From the NCBI RefSeq assembly GCF_030150205.1, contig NZ_JASLGT010000017.1, forward strand, positions 186,001-250,000: a stretch of 64,000 nucleotides of DNA, given 5' to 3'. Of the stretch, positions 15,754 through 24,852 are shown in pieces. The notes under the pieces were generated by a model. The model did no database searches. It saw nothing but the letters and a program-made list of their open reading frames with translations, and was not told where the DNA came from. Both the position numbers and the translations under genes were made by a program. Each line of letters starts with the position of its first letter. Position 1 is the stretch's first letter. Origin of the DNA: Niabella sp. GTDB lineage: Bacteria > Bacteroidota > Bacteroidia > Chitinophagales > Chitinophagaceae.

Positions 15754-16731
15754 TTAAAACCGTATCCGTGCCACGCTTCCCCTGGGGCCAGCCAGGAAGG
15801 CGGTCTTGCTTGCGGGATCTGTATAAATGGAGTTAAAAGGCTGGTTGGAAACGGGTTTCCAGTTTAGTCCGCCATCGGTTGTGATATCCACGCCATTTAA
15901 CCCGCAGGTGAGCCAGGTATTCCGGTTCAGCGGGGCTACGGCGCTGCGGTAGCCTCCAGGGGCATTTTTTGGAAGCCGGAAGGTTTTACCGCCGTTCCGG
16001 CTCACTAATAATACGCTGTCACGCCGGTTAGGATATTGAAAATCGCCACCTGCTATCATCAGCAGCGACCCCTGTGCCGCAATACTATTGGCCCCGGTAG
16101 TGGCCGTACCCTGCATGAGCGGAAGTACTACACTGTTATCACCATCAAAAAGCCGGGATACGGACCCGCCACTGACCATCAGCGGTTTTCTATTCCGGAT
16201 GAACAGGTTGCTTCCGCTGGCGGCAAAAAATGCTTCTCCCTGCACAGCAGCCGGACCAGGCAGGGGCTCCCAGCTGTTTCCGGCATCGGAGGTACGGGCA
16301 ATAAAAATTTTTCCTTGAATAGGGTCTCCGATCACGTATCCCTTTTCCCTGCCGGCAAAGGCCATCGCGTCCAGGAACATAGCCGTATCCCGGTTTTCGT
16401 ATACGGTTTTCCAGGAACGGCCGCCATCAACCGTTTTAAGGATATAGGCCGGGCTGGCGATGGCCATTACCAGGGCCGTGTTTTCATCGAGCACCGCGAT
16501 ATCGCGAAAATCATGCATTTCAAAACCAGGTACCTGCTGCCATTTCCAGGTTTTTCCCGCATCGGAAGAACGGCCAATGTACCCATTGCTGCCACTAACC
16601 CAAATGGTTTTGTTAAAAGCCCCGATCCCGCGGAGGTTGGTGGCTTTTCCACTGTTAATGATTTCAAGATCTTGCGAAGCTGCCGCTAAACTGCAGCAAC
16701 ATAGAAAAAACAGCAACAGGTTTTTGAACAT
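15754..16731 (-). CDS. Ycf48/BNR-type beta-propeller protein, exported
   Basis: 325 residues with a Cys-containing signal segment (LLLFFLCCCSLAAASQ). Asp-box type repeats recur: SSDAGKTWKWQQV, TVDGGRSWKTVY, TSDAGNSWEPLP, SRNGGKTFRLP and TTDGGLNWKPVS, giving a propeller like Ycf48 or a sialidase without its catalytic residues. Bacteroidota genomes label such genes as oxidoreductases without evidence. The protein is probably periplasmic or surface exposed and may act as a scaffold. It is transcribed alone on the minus strand; upstream lies a 445-bp gap with two inverted repeats. Confidence 0.75.
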   Translation of the reverse strand: MFKNLLLFFLCCCSLAAASQDLEIINSGKATNLRGIGAFNKTIWVSGSNGYIGRSSDAGKTWKWQQVPGFEMHDFRDIAVLDENTALVMAIASPAYILKTVDGGRSWKTVYENRDTAMFLDAMAFAGREKGYVIGDPIQGKIFIARTSDAGNSWEPLPGPAAVQGEAFFAASGSNLFIRNRKPLMVSGGSVSRLFDGDNSVVLPLMQGTATTGANSIAAQGSLLMIAGGDFQYPNRRDSVLLVSRNGGKTFRLPKNAPGGYRSAVAPLNRNTWLTCGLNGVDITTDGGLNWKPVSNQPFNSIYTDPASKTAFLAGPRGSVARIRF

Positions 16732-16886
16732 CGTGAATGGTTTAAGTATTAAAGATACCAGGTTTCCGGTTTAAAAAATACCAGCGGGCCTGCAAAGTGC
16801 TATATGCTTAATTTTAAAAATGATATAATGTAGTTAATTTGTTTGTTATTAAATAATTGTGATTGTTTATTTGTTTTTTATAATTA

Positions 16887-16921
16887 TATGTGGCATATAG
16901 ATATTGACTATATGCCACATA
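16887..16921. repeat. 14-bp perfect inverted repeat in the 16732-17176 gap
   Basis: TATGTGGCATATAG (16887-16900) and its exact reverse complement (16908-16921) flank a 7-bp loop. Neither side has a T-run, so it is not a normal terminator. It lies upstream of the Ycf48-like gene in an AT-rich gap of 445 bp that otherwise shows only the hairpin at 17033. An operator for a dimeric regulator is possible. Confidence 0.7.
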
Positions 16922-17019
16922 AGAATTATCCGGAGATCGCACCATTTCTCCGGCACTATTTTTTTACTGTAATTTAAATTTATGTAAATTATTTAACTAG
17001 CTGATATTGATGTGTAATA

Positions 17020-17074
17020 GTTGGTAAAAAGAAACGGCGACCAGAACACTGCCAATCGTGCACTGGTCGCCGTT
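17020..17074 (-). terminator. Probable terminator of the beta-barrel gene
   Basis: Twelve-base perfect arms AACGGCGACCAG (17033-17044) and CTGGTCGCCGTT (17063-17074), with CAC/GTG pairing inside the loop. On the minus strand the hairpin is followed by TTCTTTTTACC, and it lies about 100 bases beyond the stop at 17177. Confidence 0.65.
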
Positions 17075-17176
17075 CCAAAGAAAGAGTAGCGCTAAATAAT
17101 TTTTACCGGATCATGCCGCAATGAACAGGGCGCCTTCCGGCAATACGCTAAAACCGGCTTTTAAGACGGCCCCGTT

Positions 17177-17875
17177 TTAGGGTCTGTTATGATGCATCTT
17201 CATCATCTTTCCTTTCCATTTTTTCATAGCCGCGGAGTTGATCTGCATACCCAGGCTCATGGTGAGGTTACGATTGGTGAAGGAGGGACTTTCGCTGGGA
17301 TTGTTGGGTTTTTGTTCTACAAAACCGTGATAATAATTGATTTCATGGTTGATGTAAAAACCGTCGAATACACGGATATTCAGGCCCAGTGAAGCGTTAC
17401 CGCCCACATCTATTTTAGTATTCATGGCCTTTGTGGTATACAGCCCGGCAAATGCGTCGTTGTCTGTTTTGACAAACGTTTTGCCACCTACGAGGAATTG
17501 TACAGAAGGTCCGATGGTTAAGCGCGGGCGTACCCGTTGCTCTGCGTCGCCGAAATTGAAGCTTGCAAATACCGGCACCTTTATATAGTTTGCCCGGTTG
17601 ATCACGCGATTATCCGAATTTTCATCCTTAAAGCTGGTTCCCTGGCTGCTGAAAAAGGTACCAAAACCAATTCCGGCAACATCGGTAAAATTGTAGGTGG
17701 CGGTACGGCCGATCTCAAAAGTGGGGTGAAATTGCCGTTTGGCATCCTGCGGTTTGTTGCCTACCGTCCAGCTGTGTCCAAAGGCAGCCCGGTCGCCGAT
17801 ATTCCAGCCGGTTTGCGCGGTTGCCGCCAGGCTTCCTGTTGCCAACAGCACTGCCGAAAAAAATAGTTGCTTCAT
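17177..17875 (-). CDS. Outer-membrane beta-barrel protein (PorT-like fold)
   Basis: 232 residues with signal peptide MKQLFFSAVLLATGSLAATAQ. The mature part alternates polar and hydrophobic residues in strands separated by glycine turns, for example VAGIGFGTFFSSQG, YIKVPVFASFNF and RPRLTIGPSVQFLVGG, which is the outer membrane beta-barrel (PorT-like) pattern. The C-terminus ends in a basic/Met-rich tail (MKKWKGKMMKMHH) after a last strand NLTMSLGMQI, slightly unusual because such proteins generally end with the strand. Transport or adhesion role unknown. Monocistronic on the minus strand. Confidence 0.75.
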   Translation of the reverse strand: MKQLFFSAVLLATGSLAATAQTGWNIGDRAAFGHSWTVGNKPQDAKRQFHPTFEIGRTATYNFTDVAGIGFGTFFSSQGTSFKDENSDNRVINRANYIKVPVFASFNFGDAEQRVRPRLTIGPSVQFLVGGKTFVKTDNDAFAGLYTTKAMNTKIDVGGNASLGLNIRVFDGFYINHEINYYHGFVEQKPNNPSESPSFTNRNLTMSLGMQINSAAMKKWKGKMMKMHHNRP

Positions 17876-18287
17876 TATTTACGTTTTTTGAATGTTTAGC
17901 GACCCCGTTCTGTTTTTGTTGGGTAGTTGCGTTGAATATTTACAGGATCCGGGTCCGTTCATAATATATAAGATCTGTTTATCAAGTAAAAGGCCCGCAA
18001 AACCATGCCAAAACATCACTTCAGGGGTGACAAAAGTCAGCATTCGTTCATTTGCTCCCGTAGTACAAACAAAGCCATTCCGAACGGAAGCCTTCCGCAA
18101 CAAGGGTTATCCTCTACCGGCGCTATTGATCTGCAGTAGTAGCTGTGCGTTGTTTTATGGCAAAATAACTGCGTCCTGATAGCCATTGATGACCGGGGCA
18201 GCCCGGGGACTTATTTGCCATGGCCGGGTTTTCATAGGGCTATTTGGGGCGGTAACCGGCCCGGGAAATCAATTGCAGATATTGCCT

Positions 18288-18318
18288 TTTGTGTAGTGGT
18301 GATACTTTGTTAATTTTG
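18288..18318 (+). promoter_or_regulatory. Promoter of thrS in the 17876-18341 gap
   Basis: TTTG at 18288-18291 and TAATTTTG at 18311-18318, 19 bp apart, match the Bacteroidota pattern with the same spacing as at rpsU. The predicted leader is about 20 nt, too short for a T-box. The rest of this 466-bp gap shows no gene or clear structure. Confidence 0.75.
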
Positions 18319-18341
18319 CCACCTTATTTTATTGAATTTTA

Positions 18342-20288
18342 ATGAATATGATCAATATTACATTTCCCGATGGAGCCCGGCGTGCGTATGAGGCCGGCGT
18401 TACAGCGCTGGACATCGCCAAATCCATTTCAGAAGGATTGGCAAGAAAAGTAATTGCTGCAAACGTAAACGGCGAAGTTTGGGATGCCACGCGCCCGATT
18501 CATACGGATAGTGCGGTTATTTTATTAACCTGGAGTGATGCAGATGGTAAGAAGGCATTCTGGCATTCGACGGCACACCTGATGGCGGAGGCTGTAGAGG
18601 CTTCTTTCCCCGGCGTTAAGTTTTGGGTAGGTCCTCCATTGGATTCCGGTGGTTTTTATTATGATATGGACCTGGGCGATCGCAAGCTTTCTGAAGAAGA
18701 CCTGGGAGCCCTGGAAAAGAAAATGAATGAGCTGGCGAAGCAAAACAACGCTTATGTACGTAAGGATGTGCCCAAGCAGGAGGCTATACAATATTTTACA
18801 GAGAAGGGTGATGAATATAAACTGGACCTGCTGAGCAACCTTACGGATGGAAATATTACCTTCTACACACAGGGAAACTTTACAGACCTGTGCCGTGGAC
18901 CGCATATTCCGGCCACGGGTATCGTTAAGGCCATTAAGCTTACAAGCGTGGCCGGCGCGTACTGGAAGGGCGATGAAAAAAATAAAATGCTTACCCGTGT
19001 TTATGGGATCAGCTTTCCGAATCAAAAGGAACTGGATGAATACCTGCAGATGCTGGAAGAAGCTAAAAAACGCGACCACCGTAAACTGGGCAAAGAGCTG
19101 GGTATTTATACTATGGACGATGATGTGGGCCAGGGCTTACCCCTGTGGTTACCCAATGGTACCATTGTTATTGAAGAACTGGAAAAGCTGGCCAAGGAAA
19201 CAGAGGATGCCGGCGATTATAAGCGGGTGGTAACTCCGCATATTGCCAAGGAGAGTATGTACCTTACCAGCGGTCACCTTCCTTATTACCAGGACAGCAT
19301 GTATCCGCCGATGGAGGTAGACGGACAGAAATATTACTTGAAATCCATGAACTGTCCGCACCATCACAAAATATTTGCAGCAGAGCCCAAGAGCTACAAG
19401 GACCTGCCGCTGCGCCTGGCCGAATACGGAACCTGTTATCGCTATGAGCAGAGCGGGGAGTTGTTCGGACTGATGCGGGTGCGTTGTTTGCACATGAACG
19501 ATGCGCATATCTATTGCAACAAAGAACAGTTTGGTGATGAGTTCCGTGCCGTAAATGATATGTACCTGAAGTACTTTAAGATCTTTGGCATCGATCGGTA
19601 TGTGATGCGGTTGTCGTTACATGATCCGGAAAAACTGGGACAGAAATACATCAATGAGCCGGAACTGTGGCTGGAAACAGAGGCCCTGGTGCGGAAAGTG
19701 CTGGTAGAATCCAATATCCCGTTTGTAGAGGTAAAGGGTGAGGGCGCATTTTACGGTCCCAAGATCGATGTACAGATCTGGAGCGCTATCGGCCGCGAGT
19801 TTACGCTGGCCACCAACCAGGTAGATTTTGCCCAGGGACGGCGGTTTAACCTGCAATACACCACGGCGGATAACGGACACGATGTGCCGCTGATCATACA
19901 CCGGGCACCATTGGGCACCCACGAACGGTTCATCGGGTTTTTGCTGGAGCATTATGCCGGGAAGTTCCCGGTATGGCTGGCCCCGGTACAGGTAAAGATC
20001 CTGCCCATCAGCGACAAGTTTTCGGAATATACCAAGGATGTATATCGCGCCTTGCGCAGGGCGGGAATCCGTGCGGAAATTGATGACCGTAATGAAAAGA
20101 TTGGGAAGAAGATCCGCGATACCGAATTAATGAAGGTTCCCTATATGCTGGTGATCGGAGAAAAGGAAATGAATGAAGGCAAGGTTGCCATTCGCAGACA
20201 GGGCAAGGGCGATGCCGGTGTAAAATCCGTTGAGGACTTTATTACAGGGGTTAAAGAAGAGATTGCCAACAGGGAGGATGCGGTGTAG
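18342..20288 (+). CDS. thrS: Threonyl-tRNA synthetase
   Basis: 648 residues, full length. Domains in order: TGS (about 3-62, INITFPDGARRAY), the editing domain with HSTAH at 75-79 and the downstream Cys/His of TDLCRGPHIP, the class II catalytic core with the zinc ligand C338 in SMNCPHH, and the anticodon-binding domain (VKILPISDKFSEY onward). It attaches threonine to tRNA-Thr and removes mischarged serine. The start MNMINITF is taken as given; the second Met is possible. In many Bacteroidota thrS leads into infC, rpmI and rplT, but those are not here: the next gene is der after a repeat-rich gap. Confidence 0.97.
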   Translation: MNMINITFPDGARRAYEAGVTALDIAKSISEGLARKVIAANVNGEVWDATRPIHTDSAVILLTWSDADGKKAFWHSTAHLMAEAVEASFPGVKFWVGPPLDSGGFYYDMDLGDRKLSEEDLGALEKKMNELAKQNNAYVRKDVPKQEAIQYFTEKGDEYKLDLLSNLTDGNITFYTQGNFTDLCRGPHIPATGIVKAIKLTSVAGAYWKGDEKNKMLTRVYGISFPNQKELDEYLQMLEEAKKRDHRKLGKELGIYTMDDDVGQGLPLWLPNGTIVIEELEKLAKETEDAGDYKRVVTPHIAKESMYLTSGHLPYYQDSMYPPMEVDGQKYYLKSMNCPHHHKIFAAEPKSYKDLPLRLAEYGTCYRYEQSGELFGLMRVRCLHMNDAHIYCNKEQFGDEFRAVNDMYLKYFKIFGIDRYVMRLSLHDPEKLGQKYINEPELWLETEALVRKVLVESNIPFVEVKGEGAFYGPKIDVQIWSAIGREFTLATNQVDFAQGRRFNLQYTTADNGHDVPLIIHRAPLGTHERFIGFLLEHYAGKFPVWLAPVQVKILPISDKFSEYTKDVYRALRRAGIRAEIDDRNEKIGKKIRDTELMKVPYMLVIGEKEMNEGKVAIRRQGKGDAGVKSVEDFITGVKEEIANREDAV

Positions 20289-20294
20289 GGTTTG

Positions 20295-20328
20295 AAGTTT
20301 CAGGTTTGAGATTTAAAGTTTCAGGTTT
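20295..20328. repeat. 13-bp direct repeat AAGTTTCAGGTTT, two copies
   Basis: Exact copies at 20295-20307 and 20316-20328, just after the thrS stop, followed by GTTTCATGCT. A related stretch (GTTTCAGGTTGAG ... GTTTCATGCT) follows the SET-domain gene at 28762-28790, so it is a dispersed intergenic family. Confidence 0.7.
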
Positions 20329-20421
20329 CATGCTCCATGAACTATTCACAAGCCTGGTTTTTATGATATGGATTTGGATTTTGGCGGGAAGATAATTGAA
20401 TGATAAAGGGATCTTCATTTC

Positions 20422-20453
20422 CACATTTTCACATTTTCAAATTCGCATATTTC
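20422..20453. repeat. 8-bp tandem array CACATTYY, four units
   Basis: Four exact-length units: CACATTTT, CACATTTT, CAAATTCG, CATATTTC, ending 107 bp before the der start. An array of the same unit length, number and orientation, and also ending in a CATATT unit, lies at 24760-24791. Confidence 0.8.
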
Positions 20454-20493
20454 CCAGTTAAAAAAGCTGCCCTTTGCACTGGTGCGCAAGCGA

Positions 20494-20513
20494 GTCCCGA
20501 TGGTTATCGGGAC
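20494..20513. repeat. Hairpin upstream of der
   Basis: GTCCCGAT and ATCGGGAC form a perfect 8-bp stem with a GGTT loop, 47 bp before the der start codon. No T-run follows, so it may be an RNA leader structure or part of a dispersed repeat. Confidence 0.6.
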
Positions 20514-20559
20514 AAGGAAGATGATAGGAGCACAACAGTCGATATAAAAAATAAAAAAA

Positions 20560-21873
20560 ATGAGTTTTACCGTAGCAATTGTAGGAAGGCCCAATGTGGG
20601 AAAGAGCACCCTCTTTAACCGCTTGCTGGAGCAAAAAAAAGCGATCGTTGACGATGTCAGCGGTGTAACCCGCGACCGGCAATACGGGATCAGTGAGTGG
20701 AACGGTAAAACGTTTAACGTTATTGACACCGGTGGTTTTGTACATGGCAGTGAGGATGTTTTTGAAAAAGAGATCGCCAAGCAGGTATTGGTAGCAGTGG
20801 AAGAAGCCAACGTGATCCTGTTTATGACGGACGCTGCCACGGGTATTACGGACCTCGATGATTCGATGGCCCGGGTACTGCGCAAAAGCACGAAGCCGGT
20901 TTTTTTAGTGATTAATAAAGTAGATAATAATGAGCGTTTGCTGGAGGCCAGTGAGTTTTACAGCATGGGCTTTGAGCAGCTGTTCTTTATAGCAGCGGCC
21001 AGCGGAAGTGGTACCGGGGAATTACTGGATGCCGTTACGGACCTGATGACGGAAGATACCGGCATTGATGAACATATTGCGGAACTGCCGAAGTTTGCGA
21101 TCATTGGTCAGCCCAACGTGGGTAAATCTTCCCTGCTGAATGCATTGATCGGGGAGGAGCGCACCATTGTAAGCAACGTGGCGGGTACTACCCGGGATAC
21201 GATTCATACGCACTATAACCTGTTCCAGAAAGAATTTGTGCTCATCGACACAGCCGGTATCCGCCGTAAGGCCAAGGTACACGAAGACCTGGAGTTTTAT
21301 TCGGTGATCCGTGCCATCAAAGCCATGGATGAAGCGGATGTTTGCATATTGCTTCTGGATGCGGAAAAAGGGATCACGGCACAGGACCTGAACATTTTTA
21401 GCCTGGCGGCAAAAAAAGGAAAGGGGATCGTATTGCTGGTAAATAAATGGGACCTGATCGAAGATAAGAAAACCAATACGGCCAAAGAATATGAAGACCT
21501 GCTGAAGAAGCGACTGGCTCCGTTTAGCGATGTGCCCATTCTTTTTGTATCGGCAACCGAAAAAACAAGGATTTATAAAGCGATCGAAACAGCGCTGGAA
21601 GTATACCAGAACCGCAAGCGCCGGATCCCTACCAATAAACTGAATGAGGTAATGCTGAAAGCGGTGGAAGCGCATCATGCACCGGTAGTGCGAGGGCATT
21701 CGATCAAGATAAAATTTGTTACGCAGCTGCCCACGGTAGTACCTTCCTTTGCCTTTTTCTGCAATTTCCCGGATGATGTAAAAACACCTTACCGGAACTA
21801 CCTCGAAAACCAGCTACGCAAAAATTTTGATTTCTGCGGCGTTTCTGTCCGTCTGTTCTTTAGAAAAAAATAA
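20560..21873 (+). CDS. der: Ribosome-associated GTPase Der (EngA)
   Basis: 437 residues with two GTPase domains in tandem and a KH-like C-terminal domain. P-loops are GRPNVGKS (9-16) and GQPNVGKS (183-190); the G3 motifs are DTGGF and DTAGI, and the G4 motifs NKVD and NKWD. The C-terminus FDFCGVSVRLFFRKK is the usual Der ending. Der helps late assembly of the 50S subunit and is essential in most bacteria. The gap to thrS contains an 8-bp array and a hairpin but no obvious promoter box. A small lipoprotein gene follows after 58 bases. Confidence 0.97.
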   Translation: MSFTVAIVGRPNVGKSTLFNRLLEQKKAIVDDVSGVTRDRQYGISEWNGKTFNVIDTGGFVHGSEDVFEKEIAKQVLVAVEEANVILFMTDAATGITDLDDSMARVLRKSTKPVFLVINKVDNNERLLEASEFYSMGFEQLFFIAAASGSGTGELLDAVTDLMTEDTGIDEHIAELPKFAIIGQPNVGKSSLLNALIGEERTIVSNVAGTTRDTIHTHYNLFQKEFVLIDTAGIRRKAKVHEDLEFYSVIRAIKAMDEADVCILLLDAEKGITAQDLNIFSLAAKKGKGIVLLVNKWDLIEDKKTNTAKEYEDLLKKRLAPFSDVPILFVSATEKTRIYKAIETALEVYQNRKRRIPTNKLNEVMLKAVEAHHAPVVRGHSIKIKFVTQLPTVVPSFAFFCNFPDDVKTPYRNYLENQLRKNFDFCGVSVRLFFRKK

Positions 21874-21931
21874 CGTTCATGGCAGGTTACTTTGAGGAGA
21901 TACCGGAATCATACTGAAAATAAAGATCGTT

Positions 21932-22321
21932 ATGAAAAATGAATTGAAATTAACTGCCCTGGGACTGGTGCTGTTTATGACCGCCTGCAATTTGAGCTCG
22001 GGTAGCTCTTCAGAAGCGAATAAGGACTCACTTTCTTTTGATTCTGTTTCAAAGGTTACAGACAGTACGGCAAAAGCTGTTGCAGACAGCATTAAAGCGG
22101 CCGGTAAGGATGCAGACAGTTCCCTTAGAAGTTTGGGTGACTCGCTGAAAGCAGATATCAAAAACGCAGCCGATAAAGTGAAAGACCGTTCGGTAGAACT
22201 GGGCAATAAAGCCAAGGAAACGGCACAGCAAGGGATCAATGCGGTGAAGGAAGGTGCTGCAAAATTGAGCAGCGCTGCAAAGGCCGGTGTGGAAGCGGGT
22301 AAAGAAGCGCTGAAAAAATAG
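21932..22321 (+). CDS. Small LEA-like lipoprotein
   Basis: 129 residues. The signal peptide ends in lipobox LFMTAC with the lipidated Cys near residue 19, then a Ser/Asp-rich linker and repeated amphipathic Lys/Ala/Asp/Glu helices (SIKAAGKDADSSLRSLGDSL, NKAKETAQQGINAVKEGA). This composition is like group-3 LEA or apolipoprotein-type helices and parallels the tail of the lipoprotein at 14933-15517. Function unknown; anchoring or protecting the outer membrane under stress is a reasonable inference. A long open frame on the opposite strand (21877-22440) is its low-complexity shadow. Confidence 0.75.
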   Translation: MKNELKLTALGLVLFMTACNLSSGSSSEANKDSLSFDSVSKVTDSTAKAVADSIKAAGKDADSSLRSLGDSLKADIKNAADKVKDRSVELGNKAKETAQQGINAVKEGAAKLSSAAKAGVEAGKEALKK

Positions 22322-22476
22322 AAGCCGGATGGGGCACTCCCTGAGCTGTAAAAAGAAGCCCGGTCTCGTAATTTTTCCATCGATATTTCGCCGGCGACTA
22401 TGGAGCCGCTATGGGTGGCGAGGCCTTGCATCAACATCACATTGTCCCCAGGTCTGCCCGTCGTCCTAAGCCTCCC

Positions 22477-24681
22477 TTATGCAATATCATTGATCAATTG
22501 TTCCACGGTATTTTTAAATTGGGCTGCTTCCTGCAGCTGTTCATGAATAAACGGGTTGTCTTTGAGCGCTCCTACAACGGCTTCCATTTCTGCTGTTGAT
22601 GCGTAAACCATTTTCCGGAATGGGTTTTCATAGTCCTTGGCCTTTGACGCATAAACAGACTGCGCGATCCATTGTTTAGTGTCTGCAGCCAGGGTGAGCA
22701 GGTCTCGGATCAGGAAGAAATCAATGGTATCGGCTGTAAAACCCCGGATCTCCATCAATGCCTGCAGGGCATGCCGCAGTTTACGTTCGGGGTAAAGGTC
22801 GGCCTGTTCTTTGTAAAATGCATGAATGGCCGGCCATCCGTTTTCCAGCTTCCCGTTTTCGATATTTCCAATCAGGTTATGGATATCTGCTTCAGGAATC
22901 AGCTGACCGCCGGCATTTAACCAGGTGGCCCGTTCTGCTGCATCCGCAAAAAGTTTCCGGATGGCAGGCAGGCTTTTGTCCGGAGCCTGTTCAAGATGCT
23001 TAACAAGAAGCGACGCGCCGTAATAGGCAATCATCTTTTTATAAATGGCATATCCCTCCTGTACTTTCAGCAACAATACCGGGCGGTGCGCGTTTTCAAA
23101 GCCGGAGGCATATACTTCCAGCTGATCTACCACGGGAGCATGCTGGTCGAGTAATGCTTTTCCCTTCTGTTCATGTTCCGCGCTGCTGCCGGTCATCTGG
23201 TGCTTTTGATAAAATGCCTGTCCGGTAAAGCGACATAATAATTGAAGCGCTACAAAGATTTCGTTGACGGTATCCGGTGCCAGGAAATCATATTCCAGTA
23301 ACTGCGCCTTTTCCTGGCGTTTATCCCGGTCGGCAAATTTCCGTTCATTGCGAAGGATCGCATACATATTATACATGAACCAGTAGCCGGGCATTACCAG
23401 CAGCCGGTCCTTATGCACCTCGTTGCTCACCAGGCTAAAGGGCAGGGGAATGTTCAATTCTGCCGGGTAGTCGCCCTTGGCGATCATGGTAAAGGATGCA
23501 AATTTTGAATTGTGTTTGAGGCTTACACAAAGCCCCGGCCAGAAGCCGCGTCCAGCCTGTAGCTCACCATCTGCTGCCCTTGAATTATGATTGGAGCCAA
23601 TAGTGGCACCTGCGGCAATATTGCTTTGTCCCATTACCAGTGAAGCACATAAGAAGGAGTTATTGTGGTGTTGCTCATGAGCCGGAAACAACAGGGTATT
23701 TAATACCTCGCAACAGGATATGGTAGCGTTTTCGCCCAGGTAGGAGTTAATTAACCGGGCACCATATTTGAGCTGGGAAAAAGGCGCCAGGATAAAGCGC
23801 ACCGCTTTTACTCCATAAAACGCACGGCTGCCCGCACCCATAATACCATTCACCATTTCGCAGCCTTCACCGATCTGTGACTTGGCCGTTTCATTGGAGT
23901 TGATGGTAAGGTTCTTTAATTTGTTGGCGCCCTTGATATAGGCGTCGCTGCCGATTTTTACGTCTTTTACAATGTGGGTGTTCTTGATCACGGTTCGTTT
24001 ACCAACCGTTCCGTAAGTACCTCTGTATGTACCAAATTTCTGATCGGTAAATGCTTTTAAGGCATTTTGTAACCGTTCATTTGCCCGGTACTTCGACCAA
24101 AGCCAGGCATCCCCGGGCAGCATGCCATCAAAAGGGATCACTTTCCGGCCGGCGTTTTCATTACAGATCTCCAGCCAGATCCGCACGTCCTCTGCTTCTC
24201 CATCTTTTACTATGCCATTGCCGAATTTGCTGTGCGAGGTACAGGACATTTCATTAACATTGATGAGGATGGCCTCGTCTTCAATAATATAATGACTCAG
24301 CATCCGCACATTATTAATGGCCACATTATTGCCGATATCGCAACTCACAATCAGGTTGCGATAGAGACCTACCGGTGTACGCAGCTGGCTGAACTCAAGG
24401 AAATAGGGTTCCAGTTTACCGATCCGCACCAGTCCGAAGAAGGTACATTCTTCAATGAGCAGGATATCGATCCCGTCCCGAACCAGTACCTGTGACCAGT
24501 TATCGGACCGGTTGCCATTGGATTTCAGAATGGCGATCTCCTGCCGGGTAAGTGGCCGGTAGTCCGTAGAAGGGTTCTGCTGAAAGCGGATATAAAATTC
24601 ATCCTTGCCCTCCGGTAAAAATTCCTGCGGAATAAAGTTATAGCCCAGGTTTTCTACCGGATGTTTTTTGATCTGGTTCAT
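22477..24681 (-). CDS. DUF4954 family protein with left-handed beta-helix region
   Basis: 734 residues, cytoplasmic by lack of a signal peptide. Residues 60-400 contain imperfect hexapeptide-like turns (GNNVAINNVRM, GKRTVIKNTHIVKDVKIGSD, GENATISCCEVLNTL, GQSNIAAGATIGSNHNS), the mark of a left-handed beta helix as in UDP-acyltransferases and sugar nucleotidyltransferases. The C-terminal 300 residues are helical. I recognise the family as DUF4954, common in Bacteroidota and spirochaetes; its role is undetermined, though the helix suggests a sugar-phosphate or acyl transfer link. It lies downstream of glmS on the same strand, 171 bases away, which could be relevant to amino-sugar metabolism (inference). 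Confidence 0.82.
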   Translation of the reverse strand: MNQIKKHPVENLGYNFIPQEFLPEGKDEFYIRFQQNPSTDYRPLTRQEIAILKSNGNRSDNWSQVLVRDGIDILLIEECTFFGLVRIGKLEPYFLEFSQLRTPVGLYRNLIVSCDIGNNVAINNVRMLSHYIIEDEAILINVNEMSCTSHSKFGNGIVKDGEAEDVRIWLEICNENAGRKVIPFDGMLPGDAWLWSKYRANERLQNALKAFTDQKFGTYRGTYGTVGKRTVIKNTHIVKDVKIGSDAYIKGANKLKNLTINSNETAKSQIGEGCEMVNGIMGAGSRAFYGVKAVRFILAPFSQLKYGARLINSYLGENATISCCEVLNTLLFPAHEQHHNNSFLCASLVMGQSNIAAGATIGSNHNSRAADGELQAGRGFWPGLCVSLKHNSKFASFTMIAKGDYPAELNIPLPFSLVSNEVHKDRLLVMPGYWFMYNMYAILRNERKFADRDKRQEKAQLLEYDFLAPDTVNEIFVALQLLCRFTGQAFYQKHQMTGSSAEHEQKGKALLDQHAPVVDQLEVYASGFENAHRPVLLLKVQEGYAIYKKMIAYYGASLLVKHLEQAPDKSLPAIRKLFADAAERATWLNAGGQLIPEADIHNLIGNIENGKLENGWPAIHAFYKEQADLYPERKLRHALQALMEIRGFTADTIDFFLIRDLLTLAADTKQWIAQSVYASKAKDYENPFRKMVYASTAEMEAVVGALKDNPFIHEQLQEAAQFKNTVEQLINDIA

Positions 24682-24759
24682 TGATGTATTTAGATATTAG
24701 AGGATATAGTCCGATATAGATGATCGATGGGGCCTGAAACCGCAAGGTCCTTTCATTTT

Positions 24760-24791
24760 CACATTCTCACATTCCCACATTCTCATATTCC
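24760..24791. repeat. 8-bp tandem array CACATTYY, four units
   Basis: CACATTCT, CACATTCC, CACATTCT, CATATTCC in perfect 8-bp register, in the gap between glmS and the DUF4954 gene. Same design as the array at 20422-20453. Confidence 0.8.
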
Positions 24792-24852
24792 TAATGTTTC
24801 TTAAACAAACACATTATTTACGGAACCTGGAACATTAAATCTGAAAGGAAGC

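Noticed and set aside
21877..22440. 187-codon open frame opposite the small LEA-like lipoprotein
   Set aside because: Low-complexity Ala/Ser/Leu text mirroring Lys/Ala/Glu repeats; the plus-strand gene has a proper lipobox and start.
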